64,000 bases of DNA from assembly GCA_013339895.1 (NCBI GenBank), contig JABACO010000011.1, forward strand, positions 5,570,570 through 5,634,569, given 5' to 3'. The translations under genes and the position numbers were made by a program. This DNA is from Ephydatia muelleri (lineage: Eukaryota > Porifera > Demospongiae > Spongillida > Spongillidae). The stretch's first letter is position 1. The number at the start of each line of letters is the position of its first letter. The notes beneath the pieces were generated by a model that was not told the origin of the DNA, ran no database searches, and saw only the letters and a list, made by a program, of their open reading frames with translations. Below are positions 19,639-31,743 of this stretch, one piece after another.

Positions 19639-21124
19639 AAATAGTTTAGATATGACATGTGTTATTACTCACCAGCTGGCTGCAGGCGTCTCTAGGTCAT
19701 GCAACAGCAACCATTTCCAACCGTGTCCTTATACTGTGTACAGAGGAGATGGTTGCACGTTGTCATGCGTTAATTACAGTTCGTACCTTGCCACCTTGGG
19801 ATGAAACTCATGTAATAAATTTTCATAGCTACACCTCTGAAGCATAGGTATGGTACTAGTTTCAAATCATTGCTATTCTGATCTTCTGATCTTCTGGGGT
19901 TTGCTAGAAGCCATTTGCAGTATAATTAGCATGAAAGGCATCAGATAACAACAATCCCATGCTAACCAGACAGTTTCTTTTTTTTTTTGTAAACTACTCA
20001 TGGGGACAGTGTGTGTTTTCAAAATTTCCAGAACAAGCAAAGGAAGTTAACCACTTGCATTGAAATGAATGGCTAATTGAAAATTCAGTGCCTTTTAACT
20101 CCACAAGGTTAGTTTGATTTTTGATGTTAGATGGGAGAACTTTCCAGTTCACAGAAAATTTGAACCTATGACAAGCAACCCACTAGCACATTGTTTCTGA
20201 TCACTGTTCCACATTTTGATAAATGATGTCAGAGGTGACTTGTATATCAAATATTCCAGATAGCTATTACATGCACTACTGTACTGTAAGTTTACCTTAT
20301 GGCATACACCAGTAACATTTTAGGAGGATATTAGAATTTTTAATTTAACATAAGCAGATGACATGAACCTCAAACAAATGCAAACTTACTTTATGCCCAT
20401 GTGGTTGTGCCCTTACTATTGCTTGTACAAAATATAGATAATCCAGCAATTAACATTCATCTAAGAAACCAAATTCACTCCCCAAAGTCCCATGTGCATA
20501 TACCACCATGATTAAAAAGAACTTTATTAACACTAATCATTCTGGGTCCCGTGTGCCTGCTCCATAAAGCTCCCCTCACCCCCTTAAAGCTTGAATGCAC
20601 CTAGCTATAGGCCATTGACCATAGGAAAGGAAGCTTTAAGTCCATGTTACATCCAGACAAAGAGGAACGTCATTTACATTTACGTTACTTGGCTCACTCA
20701 GCACCTACCAATTTGGGATCAGCTGCTTTAAAGCCCTTTGTGAGGACGTCCACAACTGTTTCATGGACTGTGTAGGTTTTGTAACTTCTGACGATGCATG
20801 TCGTAAGCCCAACTTGGTCTCACAAGAGGTAGTCTAGGGTTGTGCTTGTTTTCAGTTCAGCTTTTATTACCTCCGTCTGTTCCTCTGGTATTTATGATCC
20901 AGATGACATAACACCATACTAATGCATTGGACCACTTTAATGCTCATGTTTCCTACGTCAACAAAGTTTCTGTCACTTTTGTGATCTCCTCACCTGTCAG
21001 AAAGAAGCTCCTGGGTGAAAATAATGATAATAATTCTGCTAATAGCAAAATAGCTATGGATTATTCAATAATTATGGCTTGCCAGTATTCATTGTTTTTT
21101 TGAAAAGAAAAATAGATTTCTTTA
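19639..21124. other. Non-coding stretch
   Basis: No supported gene or complete element. AT-rich with scattered short direct repeats. Confidence 0.4.
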
Positions 21125-21795
21125 TTCAGCTATAATAATAATAATGACATATTATATACATCCTTATTTCAATATATATATGCACCAGATAATAAAAGGT
21201 TTATGGCGAAGGAGCTATCCTAGAAAGGATAGCTGTGGCATTGGCACGCACAAGGTTGAGATTCAGCCGACCATAGATCTCGTGGAGTATGGTGGACTTT
21301 GGCCGGCATGTGGAGGTGGCAAGTCTGGAGGCTACAGAAGAGATGATGGCTGTGGCTTCCTTTCCCCAAGCCCCATAGGTTTCCACTACCATAGGGACAC
21401 ATACCCAACCTAGTTCAGAACATTAAGGGTCATTGGCTTGGTGCTTCCTAGCCTCGGTGGCCTGGGCTGCAGCGGTGGCCGACACTCCCGCTTCCAACAA
21501 AGTGACAGGATTAAGCGGTGAGGTGATGCTCACATCTAATGCTGCAGTTCTGCCCAAGAACCAGTTGGGAAGTAAGATGTCAGCTGGACGGGTCTTGCTG
21601 TGGTCTCTGCTAAGATTATTGCCAACTTCTACCTTAACCCCTATGTACGCCCGACGACAGGTTTCTACCAGGATGTCCCTAATCCTATTATGGCGAGAGA
21701 CCACATCTCCACCATACTTGCAGGTAACTGCATGGTGGCCAAGGTGATCAAGAGTACTACCTGGGCACAGTGCACATTGGGAGCCCTCTGAGATA
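21125..21795 (-). mobile_element. RLE-type LINE, 5'-truncated 3' end (copy 1)
   Basis: C-terminal part of a non-LTR retrotransposon with a restriction-like endonuclease (R2-like class). Read from 21,795 down: a CCHC finger (CALCPGSTLDHLGHHAVTCK), VSRHNRIRDILVETCRRA, RPADILLPNWF and TAALDVSITSPLNP, which fit the RHN/PD/D endonuclease core, then VVETYGAWGKEAT and IYGRLNLNLVRANATA. One in-frame stop (TAA at about 21,423 where related copies have Lys) shows it is dead. The 3' end carries a (TAA)n-type tail near 21,131-21,145. The reverse transcriptase is missing (5' truncation). Confidence 0.7.
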
Positions 21796-22251
21796 TTATT
21801 TATTTATTTTTTGTTGTGAGAAATGTATTACTATTATTTTCTTTAAGAAAAAATAAAATAAAATAAAATAATCATCATCATCATTTCTATTAGAGTAGAG
21901 AGATTTGAAATAAATCGTGTGCACAATACATTTCAATGCAAGGCCTCTCTCTATTATTTATCCTTTTTTTTTCCGCTCACGGTTGATTTTGCGGGTGCAT
22001 GCATATTGGCTGTACATTGCTCTACACTGCACTACAATTGAACGTCCCCTTCATGTAGACAGGCTTTACAATAATACATGAATGTGGAAAATTACATAAT
22101 AGAGGATAGAAGGTTGGAAGAAACCTTTTTAAAGTTTTTCATCTGCGTGTGGCATGACCAGTTTCCATATAGGGTAATGGGATGTCAAGTAGGTGGTGTA
22201 GCAGTGAACATGCACCGACACCCCCCAATGGTAGTATATTTAGTGGTTGAA

Positions 22252-23337
22252 AGTATAGTTGTGTATATTCCTTATTTAGTGCCAGCGCGCATGCGCAGTG
22301 TGCGCTTGCCAAACTGGATTTAGCTCAAGCCTATACACAGATGGAGCTTGATGAGGTATCTCGGCAATTTGTTGCCATTAACACACATCGTGGGCTTTAC
22401 CGGTACACACGCTTACCATTTGGAATTGCTTCAGCTCCTGCAATTTTTCAACGAGCCATGGATACAATTCTTCAAGGAATGTCGGGGGTGTTATGCTACT
22501 TAGATGACACATTGATAGTAGGAAAGAACAAAGAGGAACATCTCGCTACCGTAGAGGAGGTGCTGAAGCGTTTACAGAATGAAGGGTTGAGAGTGAACAA
22601 AGAAAAATGTTGTTTTCTTACTACATCTGTGCAATATCTGGGTCACAGGATTGATGCCAATGGAATCCATGCTACTGGAGAGAAGTTAGACGCCGTTTTG
22701 ATGGCCCCAGTACCCAGTAGTGTGCCTCAACTTCGGTCATTTTTGGGGATGATAAATTATTACTCAAAATTCATTCCAAACCTGGCAACACTTCTTAATC
22801 CTCTTAATGAGCTGCTCAGAAAGGATGTTCAGTGGAAATGGACTGATCAGCGTGAGCAGGCATTTAAGCAAGCTAAACAGTGTCTGACATCACCCAATGT
22901 GTTAGTACATTATGATCCTACCTTACCCATTAAGTTGGCTGGAGATGCTTCTGCGTATGGCATTGGGGCTGTAATTTCTCACACACTGCCTGATGGAAGT
23001 GAACGGCCTATCGCTTTCGCATCACGAACTTTAAATGCTAGTGAAAACGGAACTATGCCCAGCTAGAAAAAGAGGCTCTCTCTCTCATATTTTGGGTTAA
23101 GAAGTTTCACGAGTACCTTTATGGGCGTCGGTTCACACTGCTTACAGATCATAAGCCTTTGACGACAATTCTAGGCCCAAAGACCGGTGTAGCCCCATTG
23201 GCTGCAGCACGGTTACAGAGATGGGCTCTTTATTATCAGCTTATGAGTATGATTTGGAATTCAGACCTACAGCACAATACTAGTCGCACACTGCGCATGC
23301 GCGCTGGCACTAAATAAGGAATATACACAACTATACT
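22252..23337 (+). mobile_element. Ty3/Gypsy pol fragment between perfect 53-bp inverted repeats
   Basis: A broken fossil of Ty3/Gypsy pol (reverse transcriptase from the palm YLDDTLIVG region, then RNase H) spans about 22,341-23,270, with a few breaks and no gag, protease, integrase or LTRs. It is enclosed by 22,252-22,304 and 23,285-23,337, which are perfect 53-bp inverse copies (core GCGCGCATGCGCAGTGTGCG). Outer flanks show no target duplication. The bounding repeats are not Gypsy LTRs; they look like the ends of a DNA transposon or two opposite copies of one short element. Confidence 0.75.
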
Positions 23338-23340
23338 ACA

Positions 23341-24599
23341 GAAAGGCCAAATACCATATAATTGTATTTTTTCTTTTAAAACTTTAATTCAAATTTTAAT
23401 GCAAGTTACATTCAATAATTTGTGTACACTCCCTGGCATTTTCATGCTATTGTTTGGTCGCGATCGGTGGTTTTGTAACGGTCGCGCTCGTGTATAAAAT
23501 ACGGTACGTAATGTCGTGAAACCAGCACTACTTTGGCAGAGACGCAAAGCTCTGTTTCTTCAGTCGGAGTACAAAGTAAGGGGTCCTTTATTGTGTTTCA
23601 AATGTCCTTGTTTCCAGCTAGTGTTTGAAAAACGATCATAGCATGCATGGTGCAAACCTCTTAGTGCGTGGTGCAAAGTGCGCGGTGCAAACCTCGATTA
23701 GTACAGTGCGCGGTGCAAGTGCAAACCTCAAAAAGTGCGCTGTGCAAACTTCAATTAGTGCGTAGTGCAAGTGTCTCAGCTAGGCGCGACCAACCGGGTC
23801 ACCATCGCTTTTGTGTCTCTGTTATGACGCCTGATGGTTACTGTGTAAACAAACTAAGTGCAACGAGAAGAATTCAAAATGGCTACTAGAATAGCATGAA
23901 GGTAACAATTTGTGTATCATTATAACCATTCAATCACTATTCAAATTATGACAATATTGTTTGAAGATACAGTTCACCCTGAAGCTGCAATGCCTTCAGT
24001 TTTGGAAGCTGCAGTTCAATATTAACTACAAGACTGCTGCTATCTTTGTTGCCTGTGCACATGTGGTTGCTGGGTTGTTTTATTTATTAGTTTGATTTGC
24101 AGTACATGTATAGGGAATAATCACACCGCAATAAAAATTATCTCACTCTTATTAACTAAAAGAGTGCGCGTCAATCCATACGAAAGAGTGACGCGCAATA
24201 TTCACATCGAGAGTGAAGAGCACTCCGCGTAGAGTGCTCTTCACTCTTAAAATAGGAGTGGGTTTCACACGATTTTGTTTTACAGTACTAGTGTGGCGTG
24301 GTGTAATTTATGTCCACTGACGTTAGCAACGGTAAGCATTTCTGTGAGGTCAGTCGCGCTCTAGACAGTTACCAGCCGCGTAGCCTGACGGTTTTATTTT
24401 TTATTTATAGAGGGATCGTTAAACCGTGGCTCAGTGTTTGTTTCATCGTTTACGAAGTACTGTTACTAGGATACGTTTTTTTTTTTTTATTCAGTTAGAC
24501 CAGGTGCTGTTTATTTCGTCCACAGTCCATTGGTTCACGCAGGTAATGGTGCCGCACAAATACCGCGTTGGTAGACGTTAAAAGCATTTCTACATCAGT
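23341..24599. other. Non-coding stretch with short repeats and a perfect hairpin
   Basis: Contains irregular GTGCAAACCTC/GTGCGCGGTGCAA repeats (about 23,645-23,775). Arms AGAGTGAAGAGCACTC (24,210-24,225) and their exact inverse (24,232-24,247) around the loop CGCGTA form a hairpin. GAGTGCGCGTCA-type repeats around 24,163-24,200 suggest a MITE. A TATAAAATA box sits near 23,492 with no gene I can attach to it. Confidence 0.55.
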
Positions 24600-24645
24600 A
24601 TGAGTCAGGATCAGGATCCCGATGCTGATGGGAACTCGATAACTG
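24600..24645 (+). CDS. Possible first coding exon of an unidentified gene
   Basis: ATG followed by codons for MSQDQDPDADGNSIT, ending at a good donor (ACTG|GTAAGTT). The peptide is acidic and carries no recognisable domain. No second exon was found before LINE copy 2, so the gene may be broken or the exon spurious. Low certainty. Confidence 0.22.
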
Positions 24646-24814
24646 GTAAGTTATTAATGATTACCCGTGTGTGTCATGTATAACGTATTTTTATTTTGGT
24701 TTGGGGCTTCATGTCAGTATGTTTTATTAGATGTTACAAGGGGTAGTTGCATTTGTGGTGAAACATTGCTTCAAATTTAGCCAACAACTCTATAACTCTA
24801 TACTTTTTTTATTA

Positions 24815-24817
24815 CTG

Positions 24818-24854
<37 letters not shown>

Positions 24855-25205
24855 GGCTAATAAATAATAATAATAATAATATGATGCACAGACATATATA
24901 TCACATATTGATGTCCATTTCACTATTACAACACGAACTTGCACAAAACTACCCTAGCCTTCAAGCAAGTCCATTGTTGTAGCCAACCTAGCATTGAACG
25001 CACGGGCATTGGCTCGAACTAGTATGAGACTTAGTCTCCCATAGATGTTATTCAACATTGTAGTCTTTGAGGAATGGCTTTGAGCCGCAAGTCGTGATGC
25101 GAGTTCTCCAAAAAACTGGCCTGCAGTTCTTCCCCAAGCACCAAACGTCTCCACCACTAATGGTACACACTTCCACCCCAATTCGGAGCAGTGCATTTTA
25201 ATAAA
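24815..25205 (-). mobile_element. RLE-type LINE, 5'-truncated 3' end (copy 2)
   Basis: Minus-strand frame 25,205-24,954 reads CSELGWKCVPLVVETFGAWG, then LASRLAAQSHSS and IYGRLSLILVRANARAFNAR, the same family as the copy at 21,125-21,795. It keeps only the last ~80 codons. At its 3' side lie a (TTA)n microsatellite (about 24,856-24,882) and about 36 T (24,817-24,852), consistent with a 3' tail in minus orientation. Confidence 0.68.
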
Positions 25206-25269
25206 TCGCCAACTGGTTATTAATTTTGTGCAACAAATCATTATAACAAGGAAAGACAAACACAAACGT

Positions 25270-26095
25270 GAAGCATTATACGTACAAAGCTATGCGGATG
25301 GTAGTAATAAGAGTATAAGAATGGCCACCCTTATAGCTACAAAAACACACAGTAACCCACTCTGGCGTAGCCACACCTTGAGGGTGGCTAAGCCAGACTA
25401 CGTAGATCCACCCCCTCCAGCTTGAGCTTCTCCCTATTGCGACTGATCGATTTGTAGTAATGTGCAACAGTGGCTCATAATCCTCCTATCACTGATCCAC
25501 AAACAGTTTTGTCGAGGTAATTTTTGTCTATCGTACTCAGATCAGAAAGCCACGTGCTGTAGTGTTTTCTTACAGAGCTTTAATTTATAAAAGAGACACG
25601 TGACCAGGTTTCGTGATTTGCTTTGGCACATATGATGTGATTCTGCGGTCGTACAGATTCCTTAGGTCTGAGTGCTGCCATTAGTGACGACCAATGAGGC
25701 ACCGGACGGGAAATAAATGCAATGCCGCAAAGGCTTGTATTGAAGATAATGATGATCGTGCATTTAATTAGATACGAATTACAGTACGATATGACATCAT
25801 GGGATGTTAGCATCATTCGCATCGTTCATTTTTATGCACGGACGGATTTGACAGATAGCTATGAAAATTGCTTAGCGCTCTATTTAGATTCAAGTCATTA
25901 TATAAATGTGGCGATAGGCACTAACCTATATGATTATTAGTGCCCAAATTAGAGAGTAGCGAAATAATTCGCACTTGTATACACTCCACTCCCACTTGAT
26001 AAAACCCCTCAAGGTCAACACCGTGAAGTTGTTGAGTGTGCTGAATTTCATTAGCCCTGCACGCACGATTTCTGTTGAGCTCCTCTACAAGCTAA
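25270..26095. other. 5' flank of the first receptor gene
   Basis: No supported ORF or complete element. The start region of the gene at 26,096 has no clear TATA box; the ~100 bp upstream are not obviously repetitive, so the promoter probably lies here. Confidence 0.4.
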
Positions 26096-26972
26096 ATGAC
26101 CAGTGCTATGTCTACGCTCGCTACTGCTGGATTTCTGATCGTTGGTAAGTAAAGTACAGCAGTATACTCGTTATATACAATAGCATTATGCAATAGCATA
26201 TCTACCTTTTCCCTCTCCCACTCTCTCCCACTCTCTCCCTAACGCCTCTCGGAACCCTTAGCAACGTCGTTACTAACAGTCCATGCGGTCACGTTCTGCC
26301 CTTTCGGGTTCTCCCCCACCAACGCCTCCAACGGCACCGCCTCGAGACTCTCCGTGACGGGCCTGTTTCTGGCGCTCAACAGGCCGCTCCAGTGCAACGG
26401 GACGCTCGCAGCTTGGCAGTACTGCTACCGGGCCACGAACGGCTCAGCCCAGATCACGTTCCAGATCTGGAGGCCCAACGGGACCGCGGCCTACTCCAGG
26501 CGACACAGCACGTCGCTCAACAAGACGTTTTCCACCGCTTCGGGCGCCGTCGTGTGCGAGAGAGTCGTGGCGTCTACTCAGGTGACTGTTCAGCCGAGTG
26601 ACGTCATTGGGGTGCTCCTCCCTTTCAGCTCGGCGAACCTGAGCGTGGGAGTCTTTTCGCCGAACGGGAGCGTCTCTACGGTCCGCTACATTCCCGCCAG
26701 TTCGACCAACAGCGCTCAGCTGAGCAACAACACGAATGTCACGCTGACGCAGTTGAACTCGTCACTGAACGCCAGTCTTATGGTCTATGTTGAGTTGTTG
26801 GGTAAGCATGAGGCAATCATTTGCCTCTTGCCCACGGGGGTGTGTGACCCTCATAATTCAACACCCACATATATACACAAACACTCACACACACAACACA
26901 CACTCACACGCAAACATGCACTCACACACCCACTCACACATGCTCACACACACATGCAAACACACACACACA

Positions 26973-27024
<52 letters not shown>

Positions 27025-29145
27025 TAGCAACATCATCCACAGGATCTTCTACTGCCATTAGGAGCACGGCCTCTACCACTGTTTCCACGGCGAATAGGTC
27101 CGCATCTTCCTCTATTAAAACCTCTGTGCCCACCCTTGCACCCAGTTGGTCCTCCGCGGCCACTTACCTCTCATCCAGTCCTCCACCCTATGTGGCACGC
27201 AGCGACAACAGTGCGCAGATTGTGGCTGCAGCCTCTGCTTCCTCCATTATTGGAGTGTTTGTAGTGGTGTGTGTCATTGTGGCTGTTGTCGTAGCAGCAC
27301 TGTGGCTCATCCGGTCTAGAAAGTCAAAGTCATCAACTCGACACCATCCTCCTACTGGTAAAGCATGTGATGAAGTTTTGTTGTGATTACGGAGGTGTTG
27401 GGGCAGTTCAGAGTTGGAACATGGTTTGTGGACAGGAGGGAGAGAGTGGTGATGTTTGAGAGCGGGGATCATGGTATGAGCGGCCACCCCCACCCCTCAC
27501 CACCACCAAAATAATAGTAATAATAATAAAATACATAAAAGAGCTATTCATTTCTCACAAAGCCTAAATGCCCAATCTCTGTGTTTTGTGGTTGCAGATA
27601 ATCCTACCTATGACACAGCGGACAGTCCCAAGACTGCCAACAAGTACTTTGATGCCAGCAACCTGGTGAAGCAGATCAGTGGCAAGAGCCTCACGGTGTC
27701 ATCCAATGAGCAGAGCAGACCCAACACACCTCGACGCCAGACAGAGAGCAGGTACCTCTCCCTGACCGTTATTGCGACCAGTGAGGTGAGCACTTGTGGG
27801 GTTTTGTTTTTCATTTTTTTTGGCTGTGGAACCATTAGCCCCTCTTCACAACCATGGTGGGCAGATTGAGCCACTCCCTCTCGTCTCTGTAGTTGCCTGA
27901 ATACGAGAAGGACGGGTACAGAGATCCGAGTGATGACATAGATGAAATCCTACTTCAGCTCGTGGATCTCAACATCCCTCTTCTTACAAAGGAAGACATT
28001 ACGTGAGTCACCTTAAGGTCATGTACCCAATAGCGATCTATGCCCAGTGTTTGCGAAGAAGCTTAGCAATTCTCGTCAAAATAGTTTGTATTTATTCATG
28101 AACACCCTGATGTAGATTATTTAGTCAATGGAGTGGTTTAGAGAGTGCTCTGTTCATTGGAGTCACATCTGGTCCATTTGTTTTAAGGTTTCACACCTTA
28201 TTCTGTGTTGAATATGTAACGAGTACGAATTGTGATCGATCCTGTTGTGTGCGTAGCTAGGCATGTTGTGTGCGTAGCTAGGCATGTTGGGTGTGTTGCT
28301 AGGCATGTTACTTGCATGACACACTGTGAGTTTAAGGGCTTTTTGATGTACCACCTGCTGTTTCATTTTCACTACCAAAAAAAAAACTGTTCATCGTGCA
28401 TACGCTACACAGTGTGCAATCCCTGTCAAGAAGTGGCCAGTTCTCTGCTGTCAGTAAGGCAGTCTGGAAGAATGGCGAACATAGATACCAGGTGGCTATA
28501 AAGTCTGCCACAGTCCAGACCCAGGTCAAGGAACACACTCTAATGCTCCAGGAAGCTGCCATTATGGGGCAGTTCATTCATCCAAACATTGTCTCCATAT
28601 ATGGAGTGGTGAATGAAAGGCATTCAGTAAGCAAATGATGATCGTATTACCGAAAGGTCCTTTTCATTCCTTTTCGATCCAATAAAGGCCATGCTGGTGA
28701 TAGAGCACATGCAGCAGGGCGACCTGGATACATTCCTTAAAACATTAACTCCCGAGTACGTTTGTCAGTGTGTGCCTCAACCGTATTACACGTGTGATCG
28801 CACTTGTGTTGCCACCGTTACAGCTATGTTACACAAGCGATATGTGTTAAGAGACATCACACCTGTGTTACAACCAGCGTGCCATTACACCTCTGTTACA
28901 CCAGCGTGCCATTACACCTCTGTTGCACCAGCGTGCCATTACACCTCTGTTACACCAGTGAAGTGTAGTTTCACTGCATTATTTTAATACACTGTACACC
29001 AGTGTACCCTCACTGTGTGTACCTTGGCAGTGGAACCACAGCACATGTGTGAATACACCTGTACTACCACGTACATGTACACACATATCCACATGGAAAT
29101 CTGTAAACTGCACTGGCACTTTGCACTTCATGCACACATGTCCAC

Positions 29146-29191
<46 letters not shown>

Positions 29192-31702
29192 CATGTTTAT
29201 TAACAACTTAACATGACGTACCCAAACACGCCTTGACTTGCCATCTCCTCCTACCCAGGGACTGCTCAAAGGCAACTCCTCCCCAGAGCACCTCAGGATT
29301 GCTACTGGGCTTCTGTCAGCAGATCGCACTAGCCATTCACTACCTCTCTTCTAGGGACTTTGTTCACTGTGACCTGGCCGCTAGGAGTGTGTTTTGTGTC
29401 TGAAGACAACATCTGCAAGGTTCGTAATACGTGCCCTAAGGCTATGACTATCATCCATGCACCACTCATTTGCACTCCTCCCCATCCCTTTCATTCTCTG
29501 TGCCCCTCCTCCCTCTCCTCTGTGTCCCTCCTCCCTCTCCTCTGTGTCCCTCCTCCCTCTCCTCTGTGCCCCTCCTCCCTCTCCTCTGTGTCCCTCCTCC
29601 CTCTCCTCTGTGTCCCTCCTCCCTCTCCTCTGTGTCCCACCTCCCTCTCCTCTGTGTCCCTCCTCCCTCTCCTCTGTGTCCCTCCTCCCTCATCCTCTGT
29701 GTCCCTCCTCCCTCTCCTCTGTGTCCCTCCTCCCTCTCCTCGTCCCTCCTCCCTCTCCTCTCCCTCCTCCCTCTCCTCTCCCTCCTCCCTCTCCTCTCCT
29801 CCTCCCTCTCCTCTCCCTCCTCCCTCTCCTCTCCTCTCCTCTCCTCCTCCTCCCTCTCCTCTCCCTCCTCCCTCTCCTCTTCCTCCTCCCTCTCCTCTCC
29901 CTCTCCTCTCCTCCTCCTCTCCCTCCTCCTCCTCTCCTCTCCCTCCTCCCTCTCCTCTGTGCCCTCCTCCCTCTCCTCTGTGCCCCTCCTCCCTCTCCTC
30001 TGTGCCCCTCCTCCCTCTCCTCTGTGCCCCTCCTCCCTCTCCTCTGTGCCCCTCCTCCCTCTCCTCTGTGCCCCTCCTCCCTCTCCTCTGTGCCCCTCCT
30101 CCCTCTCCTCTGTTGCCCCTCCTCCCTCTCCTCTGTGCCCCTCCTCCCTCTCCTCTGTGCCCCTCCTCCCTCTCCTCTGTGCCCCTCCTCCCTCTCCCTC
30201 TGTGCCCCCTCCTCCCTCTCCTCTGTGCCCCTCCTCTACCTCTCCTCTGTGCCCCTCCTCCTCTGTGCCCTCCTCCCTCTCCTCTGTGCCCCTCCTCCCT
30301 CTCCTCTGTGCCCCTCCTCCCTCTCCTCTGTGCCCCTCCTCCCTCTCCTCTGGTGCCCCCTCCTCCCTCTCCTCTGTGCCCCTCCTCCCTCTCCTCTGTG
30401 CCCCCTCCTCCCTCTCCTCTGTGCCCCTCCTCCCTCTCCTCTGTGCCCCTCCTCCCTCTCCTCTGTGCCCCTCCTCCCTCTCCTCTGTGCCCCTCCTCCC
30501 GCTCCTCTGTGCCCCTCCTCCCTCTCCTCTGTGCCCCTCCTCCCTCTCCTCTGTGCCCCTCCTCCCATCTCCTCTGTGCCCCTCCTCCCTCTCCTCTGTG
30601 GCCCTCCTCCCTCTCCTCTGTGCCCCTCCTCCCTCTCCTCTGTGCCCCTCCTCCCTCTCCTCTGTGCCCCTCCTCCCTCTCCTCTGTGCCCCTCCTCCCT
30701 CTCCTCTGTGCCCCTCCTCCCTCTCCTCTGTGCCCTCCTCCCTCTCCTCTGTGCCCCTCCTCCTCTCCTCTGGCCCCTCCTCTCCCTGGTGCCCCTCCTC
30801 CCTCTCCTCTGTGCCCCTCCTCCCTCTCCTCTGTGCCCCTCCTCCCTCTCCTCTGTGCCCCTCCTCCCTCTCCTCTGTGCCCCTCCTCCCTCTCCTCTGT
30901 GCCCCTCCTCCCTCTCCTCTGTGCCCCTCCTCCCTCTCCTCTGTGCCCCTCCTCCCTCTCCTCTGTGCCCCTCCCTCTCCTCTGTGCCCCTCCTCCCTCT
31001 CCTCTGTGCCCCTCCCTCTCCTCTGTGCCCCTCCTCCCTCTCCTCTGTGACCCTCCCTCTCCTGTCTTCATCTCACGTAGCTGAAAGTCTAGCAATGCAT
31101 GTGCTATTATAATGGTTTTGTAGACCCCCATTCTTTGTCCCACTGAACTCTGTTAATAACCTAATGCATAATGCATTCATTCTGCTCCCACGATGCAGCA
31201 TGCATATGCCCTGCTGAATGTGAGTGGTGGAGTGAGTGCGTGGTCCATGGTTACAACCCGCACAATGGCGGTGGACCAAATAACATAATTCCCCACCTCA
31301 TCGGGCTGCACAAACCCCTCACTCCCCCTCACATCCCGCCCACCCTCTCCGCAGGTGGGAGAGTTTGGAATGTCGAAACGCTTGGCCGCTCGCAGAGGCC
31401 ACGCCCCCACCCAGGGGAGAGACCAGGTCAGGTGGATGTCTCCCGAGTCCCTGGACAGCAACGAGTACAACCTCACGCAGCGATGCGTGGAGCTATGGCT
31501 GCCTGCTGTACGAGATATGGTCCTTGGGAAAGATGCCATATGAGGACTGCACAGACACTGAGGTATGCTGGAGGGGGGGGGGGGTCTTGTTGGGTCAGGT
31601 ATGGACATGTGTGTGCAACAACTGCTAATTCCTGAGTGTGTGCTAAACCTTTGGCCCCATGATGTCAACTGAGGCATGCGGGGTATTAAATAGTCGCTGG
31701 TG

Positions 31703-31743
<41 letters not shown>

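Noticed and set aside
25580-25940. ORFs on both strands before receptor 1
   Set aside because: No recognisable domain and no splice context; probable chance frames.
29360-31143. Long Pro/Ser/Leu and Arg/Glu/Gly open frames on both strands
   Set aside because: Artefacts of the 22-bp minisatellite lying in an intron of receptor 1.
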